A stretch of DNA of 64,000 bases, taken from contig JBKAGT010000006.1 in the NCBI GenBank assembly GCA_046290495.1, forward strand, positions 892,858 through 956,857, in the 5' to 3' direction. Position 1 is the first letter of the stretch; each line of letters opens with the position of its first letter. Below, in pieces: positions 9,332 to 18,425 of this stretch. Origin of the DNA: PGYR01 sp046290495 (lineage in GTDB: Bacteria; Bacteroidota; Ignavibacteria; Kapaibacteriales; UBA2268). The notes under the pieces were generated by a model. It was not told the origin of the DNA. It was given only the letters and a program-made list of their open reading frames with translations, and searched no databases. A program made the translations under genes and the position numbers.

Positions 9332-9765
9332 TATCAAAAATATTGTTGTCTTCAGTGCTACTCCTATTAGCTTGTACTTCCTTAGCAGAACCTCCTGAAG
9401 TTATTCAACTGATTAGGCATCCTGAATATGATAAGTATATTGCTGCCAATAAGAATAAAATAGTTGATCTAGATTCAATTAAAATTAAACAGAATGTCTC
9501 TACAGATATTGACTTGATTATGAAGGCAGTAGAGTATCCTGAATACGCTGTTGAGAATGAAATAGAGGGTAGAGTACTTGTCAAAGTACTGGTCGACGAT
9601 AATGACAGAGTTCTAAGTGTTCAAATACATGAAAGTGATAACGAATATTTGAATAAAAGTGCATTAGAGGCAATTTACGACACTTTTTTTGAATCTGCTA
9701 TTGATACTAATGGTAGGAAAATTGCTGGATATATTTATATGCCTATCCAATTCAAATTACGTTAA
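9322..9765 (+). CDS. Small lipoprotein with a TonB C-terminal-like domain
   Basis: A 147-residue protein starting at GTG inside the end of guaA. It has a lipoprotein signal (LLLLACTS, Cys near residue 18) and then a TonB C-terminal fold: 'PEYAVENEIEGRVLVKVLVDD.', 'SALEAIYDTFFESAI', 'IYMPIQFKLR'. TonB C-terminal domains contact TonB boxes of outer-membrane receptors, but a true TonB has an inner-membrane helix and a Pro-rich arm, both absent here. It is more likely a periplasmic or outer-membrane-anchored stand-alone domain. The overlap implies coupled translation with guaA, though no functional link is known. Confidence 0.75.
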   Translation: MGVISKILLSSVLLLLACTSLAEPPEVIQLIRHPEYDKYIAANKNKIVDLDSIKIKQNVSTDIDLIMKAVEYPEYAVENEIEGRVLVKVLVDDNDRVLSVQIHESDNEYLNKSALEAIYDTFFESAIDTNGRKIAGYIYMPIQFKLR

Positions 9766-9806
9766 CAAAATCATTGGAATTATTTCTTCTTAAAAATAAA
9801 CTATTA

Positions 9807-10625
9807 ATGTACCTAACTCAATTAATACCAAAATCAAAGAATATAACTAAAAACAAACCTCAACTTTTCATAGCCAGTGAGAATTTCAGCTATGAGGGTT
9901 TTCCTATTCTAAAAGATTCTCTAATTCTGAATAATGGTAAAGGGCAAATTGATGTTAATATGATTAGCCTATCAGTTTTCCAAGACTCAAATGCAATGGA
10001 GCTCTTGGGTGATATAATACCACCTAAAAATAGTTTACTCAAGCAATTAGAAAAATTTAGTAGTTGCGATAAGGAGCTAGAAGAACTTGACCTACTTGAC
10101 ATAGGTATATGGCATATAGATCATTTTGATGAGTGGAACAACTCATTTGAAGAGTATCTGGACAGAATAGAGAAAGCTACTAAGCTTGAGTATAATGGTA
10201 TTGAGTTCAGCTCATTTATGTATTCATTTAATATTAATTCAGGTGTCTTGACAAACTTTATATCATCATCTGATTTTAAAGTGGATGTAAATGGAAACGA
10301 GATTAGACTACCAAAATTAGTTGAAGTAGTACAACCATCAGTAGCAAATGAGGGGGAGACCCTTTACCCATCTGCACTAAGACCTATTGAAAATATGGAG
10401 TACTTTGGTTATAAACTAAGAGGAAAGCTCGGAATCGACAAAGAAGGTGCTTTATTTGGTGAGTCTGCTGAAGAATTTGAAGCCAAAGTTTATGAGCATC
10501 CAAAGTTTGAACAAATAACAATGACTGTTGGTTCCAATATAGTTCTATTGCCCGATGGCACTGCAGGGATTAGGTTAAAAGACCAAAGACACAAGATTCA
10601 TCATTTCAAGATTGAGAAAATTTAG
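9807..10625 (+). CDS. Protein of unknown function
   Basis: An open frame also exists from TTG at 9774, but ATG at 9807 (MYLTQLIPKSKN) is the more natural start, giving 272 residues. It has no signal peptide and no membrane helix. The sequence is acidic, with a 'DIGIWHIDHFDEWNNSFEEYLDRIEKA' helix region and a C-terminal half of predicted beta strands ending 'LKDQRHKIHHFKIEKI'. I recognise no family. It follows the TonB-domain gene closely and converges on the OmpA-family gene with only 2 bases between their ends. Confidence 0.65.
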   Translation: MYLTQLIPKSKNITKNKPQLFIASENFSYEGFPILKDSLILNNGKGQIDVNMISLSVFQDSNAMELLGDIIPPKNSLLKQLEKFSSCDKELEELDLLDIGIWHIDHFDEWNNSFEEYLDRIEKATKLEYNGIEFSSFMYSFNINSGVLTNFISSSDFKVDVNGNEIRLPKLVEVVQPSVANEGETLYPSALRPIENMEYFGYKLRGKLGIDKEGALFGESAEEFEAKVYEHPKFEQITMTVGSNIVLLPDGTAGIRLKDQRHKIHHFKIEKI

Positions 10626-10627
10626 AT

Positions 10628-12508
10628 TTACTTTATCCTAATCCTAATACTTCTATTTAAGAATCTACCCTGTGGGGTTGTCTCGTCAAACTTACTTGTA
10701 TTTGTTTTAATGTCAAACTCGTACTGTTTTGTTGTTATAGATTCTATATATTCTCTGGTGTTATTTGCTCTATTTTGAGCAATCTCTATATTTGCTTTTT
10801 CCATACCAATTTTATCGGTGTTGCCAATTATTTCAATAGTCTTTCCTTCAGGCAAGAGATCAATTAAATCAGAGATTGCTTTTTTATTCTCATCTGATAA
10901 AACACTAGACGAAAAGTTAAATAGTAAGTAAAGCTCAAAATTATTGAATTTAGTTTCTAATTTTCTTGTTTCAATTTCGCTTAAATTAATAACTTCACTA
11001 TCTTTTTCACTAAGTTCATTACTAACTAGTGAAGATGTAAAATTGGTTTTATCAAAATTATTGTCAATCAAGTTTTGATTATAATTAAAGCTCAAAGTAG
11101 TGTCATATACACTATATTTCTCATCATCAAAACTAGTGCTCAATTTAGCTTTTTCTTGTAAATTTTCAGTATCAGTGATTACTTCTATTCTTGTATACAA
11201 TTCTTTTCTTGTAGTTCTTGTACCGACTCTCTCTAATCTAATATTACTTAGTTGAAATTCAACTCTTCTGTTTTCTTCCAAACCATCTTCATATTCGCTA
11301 TTAGTTGGTACTTTTGGTAGTATTTGAGAAGTGGAATTAATACTCGAACTATCTATACCCAACTTCAACAAGTGATTTTTTACGGCTTGTGCTCTTCTTC
11401 TAGCTAAACTAATGTCATTTTTCTCGTCTGAACCAGATGTGGAGCTTTTTAGCGTAAGCATTGCATCAGGATTTGATAACATTATATCTCTAATATTTCC
11501 TAAAATTCCATTGTGCATCTGAATAGGATCGCTAGTATTTAATTGATCTGCTAAGTATTGGCTTCGAATTTCAGATGAATTTTTGTCGAAGAAAAGTGCC
11601 ATAACCATTGGTGGCTCTGCAAATAATTCTTCTTGTTCAATGATGTAAGTGTTTTCATAATCAACTTCCATATTCAAGCTGATAATAGGTTCTGGTACCG
11701 GTATAATTGGCTCTGGTTGTATTGGCTTTTTAGGAGGGACAATAATCACTTCTTTTTTCTTTTCGAATGATAACTTTATTCCCAATGATGCAAATAGTGT
11801 AAGTGAACTTATATTAGCGTCATCGAGTAAACTGCTCATATCATTAGTAACTCCAATTCTTTGAGTTAGATAAAGATTATCTGCTATCTTAGTGCTGTTA
11901 TATAGCGATGCAGAAATAACAGGAATCATATTACTTAGCGTTGTAAAATCTCCTTCCGCATTTGTCCTTTCAAAGAAGTATCCATTAGGTCCCTCGAACG
12001 CAGCTCCATCAGGACTTTGTATATATTCCTTTTGAATAAAACTTCCAGTCTGATTAACTATTAAACTTGGAGATAAATTCAAATACAAAGGTCCATTGAA
12101 TAAATCTCTTTGTAGAAGAAAATTAAAATCTAATCCGACTGATATTGAATTAAAGTTTACATCAAGTTCATTGTTAGTTTCTATAATACCAATATTTCCT
12201 GTATTCAAATCCCTAGCAAACGCTGTATCGGGTTTGTCTAGTATCCCGTTTTTCACAGTATATTGGAAATGAGTACCAATGCTGATAGCATCTATAACAT
12301 TATACTCACACCAAATTCTTCCAAAAAAAGAATTACCACTACCATCTTCGTAGATGCCGCATTTGTCTATGCCTTCAAATTGATTAAAACCAGCATCATA
12401 ATTTACTAAACCATAGCCACCTTCTATACCAATATAATATGGTTCTTCTTCTGCTATTAGAACAGCGAAAGATAGTAATGACAATAATGTGAATAGAGAT
12501 TTTAACAT
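10628..12508 (-). CDS. OmpA-family protein with N-terminal barrel-like region and two OmpA-like domains
   Basis: A 626-residue protein with a signal peptide (about 1-20) and a beta-barrel-like region to about 250. A short Pro-rich linker (about 254-275) follows, then an OmpA-like peptidoglycan-binding domain at about 300-425 (FFDKNSSEI; ARRRAQAVKNHL; ENRRVEF) and a second at about 525-626 (LFNFSSSVLSDENKKAI; GNTDKIGMEKANI; NRANNTREYIES). OmpA domains bind the diaminopimelate of peptidoglycan and tie the outer membrane to the wall. It shares layout with the protein at 27173. A TAnnTTTG element lies 28 bases upstream of the start. Confidence 0.85.
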   Translation of the reverse strand: MLKSLFTLLSLLSFAVLIAEEEPYYIGIEGGYGLVNYDAGFNQFEGIDKCGIYEDGSGNSFFGRIWCEYNVIDAISIGTHFQYTVKNGILDKPDTAFARDLNTGNIGIIETNNELDVNFNSISVGLDFNFLLQRDLFNGPLYLNLSPSLIVNQTGSFIQKEYIQSPDGAAFEGPNGYFFERTNAEGDFTTLSNMIPVISASLYNSTKIADNLYLTQRIGVTNDMSSLLDDANISSLTLFASLGIKLSFEKKKEVIIVPPKKPIQPEPIIPVPEPIISLNMEVDYENTYIIEQEELFAEPPMVMALFFDKNSSEIRSQYLADQLNTSDPIQMHNGILGNIRDIMLSNPDAMLTLKSSTSGSDEKNDISLARRRAQAVKNHLLKLGIDSSSINSTSQILPKVPTNSEYEDGLEENRRVEFQLSNIRLERVGTRTTRKELYTRIEVITDTENLQEKAKLSTSFDDEKYSVYDTTLSFNYNQNLIDNNFDKTNFTSSLVSNELSEKDSEVINLSEIETRKLETKFNNFELYLLFNFSSSVLSDENKKAISDLIDLLPEGKTIEIIGNTDKIGMEKANIEIAQNRANNTREYIESITTKQYEFDIKTNTSKFDETTPQGRFLNRSIRIRIK

Positions 12509-12535
12509 ATTTACTTTTGTTGCTTGATTGAATTA

Positions 12536-12543
12536 CAAACTTA
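12536..12543 (-). promoter_or_regulatory. -7 promoter element (TAAGTTTG) for the OmpA-family gene
   Basis: TAAGTTTG on the minus strand fits TAnnTTTG and lies 28 bases upstream of the start codon at 12508, the same distance seen for the murF and beta-barrel genes. Confidence 0.5.
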
Positions 12544-12560
12544 GCAGTTGTTACCTTGTT

Positions 12561-12947
12561 TTAAAAACTATGTCCTATTTTCATGCCTAATAGTGTAAAA
12601 ATTATAGCTATTATGATACTCGATAAAATATAGCCAACAGCTACCATATAGCTACCAGATTGAGCCATATTCACTATTTCTAATGAGAAAGACGAGAAAG
12701 TTGTAAACCCACCTAAGAGTCCAACTATTATGAATAATCTAAGCTGCTCATTAGTGAAAATTTCGTTTTCAAATAGCCCCACTACAAACCCAATAATAAG
12801 GCTTCCTAAGATATTGGCTATGAAAGTACCAAATGGGAAGTTATGTTCTGAATTAATACTTATTTGGTCAGTTGCAAAGTTATTTATCAAATACCTTAAA
12901 GTTGCTCCTAAACCGCCACCTATGAATACTAATATCAAGTTATTCAT
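12561..12947 (-). CDS. crcB: Fluoride ion channel CrcB/Fluc
   Basis: A 128-residue membrane protein with four hydrophobic helices. Family motifs are GGGLGATLRYLINN at the N-terminus, FPFGTFIANILGSLIIGFV in helix 2 (with the key Asn) and GLLGGFTTFSSFSLE in helix 3 (the Phe box and TFSS). Fluc forms antiparallel dimers that let fluoride leave the cell. A single full-length gene suggests a homodimer. I saw no fluoride riboswitch in the roughly 110 bases upstream. It points the same way as the OmpA gene but is separated by its promoter. Confidence 0.93.
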   Translation of the reverse strand: MNNLILVFIGGGLGATLRYLINNFATDQISINSEHNFPFGTFIANILGSLIIGFVVGLFENEIFTNEQLRLFIIVGLLGGFTTFSSFSLEIVNMAQSGSYMVAVGYILSSIIIAIIFTLLGMKIGHSF

Positions 12948-13057
12948 TTATTTAACTTTATTCTTTAATTATTACAGTTTACAATAATATTATAAATTAT
13001 TAAAAAAATTACATAATTTGCCATATTGTGTGTTATTTATAAACTGAGGATTGATTT

Positions 13058-14077
13058 ATGAAAGTATTAAAAATAATTTTAATAACCCTTGCAGCGCTAA
13101 TTGGGTTGTTTATAATAGTTGGTTTGATTCTTCCGACTGAAATGCATGTAGAAAAGTCTATTGAAATAGATACACCACCTAATGTACCTTATATGCAGGT
13201 AGCGAACTTAAAAAATATGTCTGCGTGGGATCCATGGTCAAATATTGATGAGAACATGGAGACAAGCTATTCTGGACCACTATTTGGACTAGAAAATTCA
13301 AGAGAATGGAAAAGTACTGATCAAAATGTAGGTGTTGGTAAAATGACAGTAAGTGAAGCTGAACCTTACAAACTTATTAATACTGATTTAGATTTCGGAG
13401 ATCAAGGTCTTGCCACTTCGTATTTCAAGTTCGAAAAATTAGGTGAAAACAAAACAAAAGTAACTTGGGGTTTTGATAGTGATATGGATATACCAATTAT
13501 TGGTGGTTACTTTGTATTGGCTATGGGAGGTGTAATTGAAGATCAATATGTTAAAGGACTTGAAAATCTAAAGAGAGTCTCCGAAGCAGTAGAGAACCAA
13601 AGAGACTTAACAAGTGCTCAGATCTCTTATGAAGAAGTGGAATCTCAAAAAGTTATTTGTATTTCTGGTGCTACTACACAAGATGATGAAGCTATATCAG
13701 CTCTATTTGGTCAGAATTATGGACAATTAATGTCAAACGTACAAGTTAATCAAATGGAAATGGCTGGTGCTCCTATGACAGTTAACACGAAATGGGAAGA
13801 TAACCAATATGAGTTCATGAATTGTATTCCTGTTAAGGAAGTAAAGGGTGATTTATCTGCATCTGTAGTTGTTAAAGACACTTACGCTGGGCCTACAGTT
13901 AAGATAATTCATACAGGTTCTTATGATGGAATGGATCAGACTTATGAAGATGTAATGGCATTTATAGAGCAATCTAATTTTGAAATAGTAGGAAATCCTT
14001 GGGAAGTTTATATTAGCGACCCTGGCAACACTCCAGAAGATAAGCTAATCACACACATTTATTTTCCAATAAAGTAA
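13058..14077 (+). CDS. SRPBCC-domain protein fused to a GyrI-like effector-binding domain
   Basis: A 339-residue protein with one N-terminal transmembrane segment (about 5-25). Next is a START/SRPBCC-like domain at about 30-175 ('VEKSIEIDTPPNVPYMQVANLKNMSAWDPWS', a typical polyketide-cyclase-like opening). A C-terminal GyrI-like/AraC effector-binding domain runs about 190-339 ('SYEEVESQKVICISGATT', 'GPTVKIIHTGSYDGMDQTYEDVMAFIEQ', 'WEVYISDPGNTPEDKLITHIYFPI'). Both folds bind small hydrophobic ligands. This fusion occurs in Bacteroidota; its ligand is unknown. A hairpin terminator follows. Confidence 0.8.
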   Translation: MKVLKIILITLAALIGLFIIVGLILPTEMHVEKSIEIDTPPNVPYMQVANLKNMSAWDPWSNIDENMETSYSGPLFGLENSREWKSTDQNVGVGKMTVSEAEPYKLINTDLDFGDQGLATSYFKFEKLGENKTKVTWGFDSDMDIPIIGGYFVLAMGGVIEDQYVKGLENLKRVSEAVENQRDLTSAQISYEEVESQKVICISGATTQDDEAISALFGQNYGQLMSNVQVNQMEMAGAPMTVNTKWEDNQYEFMNCIPVKEVKGDLSASVVVKDTYAGPTVKIIHTGSYDGMDQTYEDVMAFIEQSNFEIVGNPWEVYISDPGNTPEDKLITHIYFPIK

Positions 14078-14106
14078 AGTAGTATTACGAAAAAAGCATT
14101 AATTTT

Positions 14107-14134
14107 GAGGATAGTAAATTACTATCCTCTTTTT
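14107..14134 (+). terminator. Terminator abutting the pdxB start codon
   Basis: A perfect 9-bp stem (GAGGATAGT / ACTATCCTC, 5-base loop) followed by six T. It ends 2 bases before the pdxB ATG at 14137, so besides ending the upstream gene it may affect pdxB expression. Confidence 0.85.
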
Positions 14135-14136
14135 AT

Positions 14137-15207
14137 ATGAATATACTAGTAGACAACAATATTCCATTTCTATCAGAGATATTATCTGATAAGTATAATG
14201 TTATCGAATTTGAAGGTGGACAATTAGATAATGGCTTGATACAAGAATCAAATGCTGAGGCATTGTTTGTTCGTTCAACTACCAAATGTGATGTTTTTCT
14301 TCTTGCTAATACGAGAGTGAAGTTTGTTGGCACTGCGACTGCTGGTACTGATAATATTGATAAGCAATACTTTAATAAAAATAATATAAAATGGGTGAGT
14401 GCAGCTGGTTCCAACTCGCTTTCTGTAGCGGAGTATGTTACATTAGGAATTCAGCATTGGTGTATTGAAAATGTAAAAAATATTGAAGACCTAACTGTTG
14501 GTATAATAGGGTATGGTAATATCGGTAAGAAAATAGGGAAGATTCATAGCTACTACTGTAAAGAAGTTCTTGTATCAGATCCTTTTGTAGACATAAAAGA
14601 ATATAAGAATTTAAAGCAATGCGATTATAATGATTTATTAATGAAATCGGATATTATTACATTCCATACACCTCTTACTAAGAACGGTAAATTCCCTTCT
14701 TTCAAAATGCTAAACACTAAAAATATCAATACTCTTAAGAATGGTGTTTTACTTATAAATGCTTCGCGTGGGGGAGTTATTAGTGAGTACGCTCTAAAAA
14801 GTGTTGATTTCAATATGAATAATTTGATTTTGGATGTATGGGAAAATGAACCTACTCCTGATTTGAATACTGTCAGAAAGTCATTTATATCTACACCACA
14901 TATTGCAGGACATTCGGTAGAAGCGAAATTGAGAGGTAGTTTGAATATGATTCAAGCATTCGAGTTATATACTGGCAATAGGATAGAAAAGGAACAATTA
15001 ATAGAAAAAATCAATCAAAGCGTTAAATCTAAAATAGAAGATTTGGACTATTATTCTCTTTACAAAATGCTAAAGAATAACATCAACTTGATGAAAACAA
15101 GTAATGAGTTTAAATCTGAAGTAAAAGATAAAAGTGCATTTGATTTTTCTGGAATAAGGAAGTCTTACACTAAACACACAGAGACTTTGGTTAATGAATT
15201 AATCTAG
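14137..15207 (+). CDS. pdxB: 4-phosphoerythronate dehydrogenase
   Basis: A 356-residue D-2-hydroxyacid dehydrogenase. The opening MNILVDNNIPF matches PdxB N-termini, which fixes the start. Next come 'VRSTTKCD', 'GTATAGTDNID', the NAD-binding GIIGYGNIGKKIG, the catalytic Arg in NASRGGVI, the Glu in DVWENEP and the His in TPHIAGHSVEAK. The last is a PdxB hallmark, distinguishing it from SerA-type enzymes. It oxidises 4-phosphoerythronate in DXP-independent-chain pyridoxal phosphate synthesis. The 3' end overlaps the convergent lipoprotein gene by 9 bases. No other pdx gene is adjacent. Confidence 0.88.
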   Translation: MNILVDNNIPFLSEILSDKYNVIEFEGGQLDNGLIQESNAEALFVRSTTKCDVFLLANTRVKFVGTATAGTDNIDKQYFNKNNIKWVSAAGSNSLSVAEYVTLGIQHWCIENVKNIEDLTVGIIGYGNIGKKIGKIHSYYCKEVLVSDPFVDIKEYKNLKQCDYNDLLMKSDIITFHTPLTKNGKFPSFKMLNTKNINTLKNGVLLINASRGGVISEYALKSVDFNMNNLILDVWENEPTPDLNTVRKSFISTPHIAGHSVEAKLRGSLNMIQAFELYTGNRIEKEQLIEKINQSVKSKIEDLDYYSLYKMLKNNINLMKTSNEFKSEVKDKSAFDFSGIRKSYTKHTETLVNELI

Positions 15208-15798
15208 AGACTCGCAATTTGCAAGTGGCAATAAGAACGAATTAGGGTATTCGCTAATTAATTTATCAAAGTACCACTTAGCAGTTTCTTCATCTCCCAT
15301 AGCACATCTGATGTGACCTTGCCTCAACAAAACCTTTGGTTTTACATTATCTGCTAACTCCTCTTTCATCAAATCATCAAGTAATCGAGATGCTAAAGTA
15401 TATTCATTATTAACTATCAAACATTCAGCGCTATAAAAAACAGCTTCATGATGAAGGGAATCTTGCTCTTTCAATGTTTCTTGAAGTATTTGGAACTTCT
15501 CGCAAGCAACTTCATAGTTTTTGTTGTTGAATAAATAAATAGCAGAATCTAATTCTGCATTTAGAGAACGAATTTCATTCTCTTCTCCATTCTCAACAAT
15601 AAGTGGAGGCAAGGCTCTATAGACTGTGTCCGTATTAAAGAATTCAGCTCCTGTCGCTGCTTCAGCACTGTTTCTTTTATCATCATCTATTCGTGATGAT
15701 TCTGTTTTATCATCACTGCTTTTCTTAGTCATATATCTGTTTCTAACAGGACTACATGCTACAAAAACAATTAGTATAAGTGATAGTAGAAATCTCAT
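15199..15798 (-). CDS. Lipoprotein with TPR-like C-terminal region
   Basis: A 199-residue protein with a lipoprotein signal (LILIVFVACSP, lipobox Cys near residue 15), then a charged disordered stretch (about 20-60). Helical TPR-like pairs fill about 75-199 ('LDSAIYLFNNKNYEVACEKFQILQE', 'AKWYFDKLISEYPNSFLLPLA'). This resembles the YbgF/CpoB or BamD style of small TPR envelope proteins. Its start overlaps the mraY stop by 1 base, so it is the third gene of the murF-mraY operon, suggesting an envelope role. No family name can be assigned. Confidence 0.75.
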   Translation of the reverse strand: MRFLLSLILIVFVACSPVRNRYMTKKSSDDKTESSRIDDDKRNSAEAATGAEFFNTDTVYRALPPLIVENGEENEIRSLNAELDSAIYLFNNKNYEVACEKFQILQETLKEQDSLHHEAVFYSAECLIVNNEYTLASRLLDDLMKEELADNVKPKVLLRQGHIRCAMGDEETAKWYFDKLISEYPNSFLLPLANCESLD

Positions 15799-16928
15799 TA
15801 TCTTACCTTGAAAGTTGCCATTGTTATAATAGCTAATATAATACCAACTATATAAAATCTTGTAACAATTTTTGATTCATGCACTCCAGTTTTCTCAAAG
15901 TGGTGATGCAATGGAGCTATTTTGAAAATTCTTTTACCAACTCCAAGTTTCCTTTTTGTATAACGGAAATAGCTAACTTGAATAATTACTGATAGTGCTT
16001 CAGCAAAAAAGAGACCACCAAGTATTGGAAGTAGGAACTCTTTCTTAATTAGGATTACTAATGCACCGACAGCACCACCTAAAGCAAGAGAACCTGTGTC
16101 ACCCATAAAGACTTGAGCAGGATATGAATTATACCACAAAAAGCCGATACCTGCTCCTACAAGAGAAGCTGTAAAGACAGTTAACTCACCACTGCCCTCT
16201 AAATACATTATATTAAGGTAATTGGCAAAGAATGTATTGCCTGTGAAATATGACAATAGTGCCAAGCTGAGACCAACTATACTCACTGTTCCAATAGCTA
16301 ATCCATCAAGTCCATCAGTTAAATTAACGGCATTCGAAGTAGCTGTGATTATAAATATTACCATTGGAATATAAAGAATCCCAAAATTAAAATTCAAGTG
16401 CTTAGCGAATGGAACTGTAGTTAATGTGTTGAACTCAGCAAAAGTAGGGGAGTACCATTCAGGAAAGAAATAAATAGTGGCTCCTAGTATAAATCCTATT
16501 CCTACTTGGCCCAATATTTTGTATCTGCCTACTAATCCTTTGGGAAGTTTTTTTATCACTTTCAAATAGTCATCTAAAAAACCCACAGCGCCTAGCCAAG
16601 ATGTAGTTAGAAGTATCATGATAATGAACATATTGGACATATCTGCCCAAAGTAAACTAGGTATTAGTAGTGAAGAAAGCACTATTAATCCACCCATAGT
16701 GGGTGTGCCTGCCTTGTTCAGGTGTAGCCCTTTGTCCATTAATTCTGTTTTAGCTTGTTCGCCAATTTGCATAGACTTCAGCTTTGCAATAATTTTTGGA
16801 CCAACGAAAAAGCTAATCAACATAGCTGTGATAGTTGCTGCTGCTGCACGAAATGTGATAAACTGAAATACACCGAAACCTGGTGGATCTAATACATTGT
16901 GAATCCATTCGGCTAGAAAATATAACAT
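15798..16928 (-). CDS. mraY: Phospho-N-acetylmuramoyl-pentapeptide-transferase
   Basis: A 376-residue polytopic membrane enzyme that moves phospho-MurNAc-pentapeptide from UDP to undecaprenyl phosphate, making lipid I. The family motifs are present: GTPTMGG, LDDYLK (catalytic Asp pair), NAVNLTDGLDGLA, and the cytoplasmic HHHFEKTG near the C-terminus. Length is slightly above the usual 360. It lies 91 bases downstream of murF and overlaps the lipoprotein gene by 1 base. The order murF-mraY is that of the dcw cluster, but no murD, ftsW or murG follows, so the cluster is split here. Confidence 0.97.
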   Translation of the reverse strand: MLYFLAEWIHNVLDPPGFGVFQFITFRAAAATITAMLISFFVGPKIIAKLKSMQIGEQAKTELMDKGLHLNKAGTPTMGGLIVLSSLLIPSLLWADMSNMFIIMILLTTSWLGAVGFLDDYLKVIKKLPKGLVGRYKILGQVGIGFILGATIYFFPEWYSPTFAEFNTLTTVPFAKHLNFNFGILYIPMVIFIITATSNAVNLTDGLDGLAIGTVSIVGLSLALLSYFTGNTFFANYLNIMYLEGSGELTVFTASLVGAGIGFLWYNSYPAQVFMGDTGSLALGGAVGALVILIKKEFLLPILGGLFFAEALSVIIQVSYFRYTKRKLGVGKRIFKIAPLHHHFEKTGVHESKIVTRFYIVGIILAIITMATFKVR

Positions 16929-17019
16929 TAAAATCCTTTGCTGCTTTTAAGAATAGTAAGCAAATATAATATTTTTTTTAATATTATTTATTAACAAGTG
17001 AAAAAATAAGTGGCTTAAC

Positions 17020-18396
17020 TTATTTTAATAATGCAATTAATTCTTCTAATTTCATACCTCTAGAGCCTTTTACTAATATCGTTTGAATCTCTGAAGTGTC
17101 AATTTTATTTGCTATTTCATCTTTGTCGGTGTGGTGACTGCTTTTAGTATTTGTCTCTATTTTACTAAATAAATTACCGTACAAATATACTTCATCTGCT
17201 ATTTCTACCGCCCTTTCTAATGCAGATTTATGTTCATCTAGTTCAGTAGGGCCAAGTTCTAGCATATCTCCCAAAATTGCAATTTTCTTCCCCTCATAAA
17301 GATTAAGTGTTTCTAGTGCTATTGACATTGAATCAGGATTAGCATTATAACAATCATTAATTATAGTGGTGTTATCAATTTTTTCAATTAGCATTCTACC
17401 ATATTTATTAGAATCGTCAGCTGAATATGTGTTCATAGCATTTTGAATTTCATCTATCTCTACACCCAAATCAAATGCTATAGATATAGCAGCTCCTGCA
17501 TTGTATGCTTGAGCTAATCCAACTACATTGGGAATATTTATATCGAATTCTTTCTCATTATAAGTTTTGATAGAAAGTGTAGGGGAGAGATTATCATCTA
17601 ACCTAATTTTGTATGTCAGATGCATACCATCTTCTTGACCAAAAACAAATTTTTTCTCGAGTAGATTTGCGTACTTTTGTAATACTGGATCATCAAAATT
17701 CACGTAAGACATTTTGTTATACTTTCTTAATTGTCCAAATAGAAAAGTTTCTTCTAACTCAACACCTAAAATGTCACCAAAATTCTCTAAGTGTTCTTTA
17801 CCAATATTGGTTATAACACCATGAGATGGTTCTACCATTTCAGACAGCAAAGGTATTTCACCCGGTTCATTAGTGCCTAATTCTAAAACAGCAGCATCAT
17901 AACTGTCATCTAATGCTAATAGCATCAATGGAACACCTAGTTGATTATTATAGTTCTTGTATGTTTTTAAAATCTTATTCGACTGTGATAGTATATGAGA
18001 TAAGATTTCTTTAGTAGTGGTTTTCCCATTTGAACCAGCAATAGCAATGATGGGATATTCGAATCTTTTTCTATGAAAGTTAGCCAGTAACCCAAGACCT
18101 TTCAATGTGTCTTCTACTAGTATTACAGACTTGTTGCTTAAATCATCTTTATGATTCTCGAAGTACGATTTACTGCATAATGAAATACCTGTCCTACTCT
18201 CAAATGCAGATGTTATGAACTTATGTCCATCAGCATTCTCACCTATTAATGGTACAAAAAGCTCACCACCTTTTATTTCTCTACTATCTATAACTACACT
18301 TTCAGTAGTAAGATCATCTGTAATATTGAGACAATTTTCTTCACCAAAAATCAATTTTAATTCAAAACCTGTAAATTTTGCTGTGTTTTTTATCAT
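17020..18396 (-). CDS. murF: UDP-N-acetylmuramoyl-tripeptide--D-alanyl-D-alanine ligase
   Basis: A 458-residue Mur ligase. An N-terminal uridine-binding domain ('VVIDSREIKGGELFVPLIGENADGHKFI') is followed by the ATP P-loop IAGSNGKTTTKEI (about 118-130), 'LELGTNEPGEI', 'GVITNIGKEHLE' and the C-terminal 'INDCYNANPDSM..AL' and 'AILGDMLELG' segments that are specific to MurF. It adds D-Ala-D-Ala to the UDP-MurNAc-tripeptide in the cytoplasm. A TAnnTTTG element 30 bases upstream of the ATG is back-to-back with the one for the next plus-strand gene. Confidence 0.96.
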   Translation of the reverse strand: MIKNTAKFTGFELKLIFGEENCLNITDDLTTESVVIDSREIKGGELFVPLIGENADGHKFITSAFESRTGISLCSKSYFENHKDDLSNKSVILVEDTLKGLGLLANFHRKRFEYPIIAIAGSNGKTTTKEILSHILSQSNKILKTYKNYNNQLGVPLMLLALDDSYDAAVLELGTNEPGEIPLLSEMVEPSHGVITNIGKEHLENFGDILGVELEETFLFGQLRKYNKMSYVNFDDPVLQKYANLLEKKFVFGQEDGMHLTYKIRLDDNLSPTLSIKTYNEKEFDINIPNVVGLAQAYNAGAAISIAFDLGVEIDEIQNAMNTYSADDSNKYGRMLIEKIDNTTIINDCYNANPDSMSIALETLNLYEGKKIAILGDMLELGPTELDEHKSALERAVEIADEVYLYGNLFSKIETNTKSSHHTDKDEIANKIDTSEIQTILVKGSRGMKLEELIALLK

Positions 18397-18425
18397 AATT
18401 TTCTAATCAGTTTATAACATTTATT

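Noticed and set aside
12948..13057. Possible fluoride riboswitch upstream of crcB
   Set aside because: The region is plain AT-rich DNA without the conserved pseudoknot bases.
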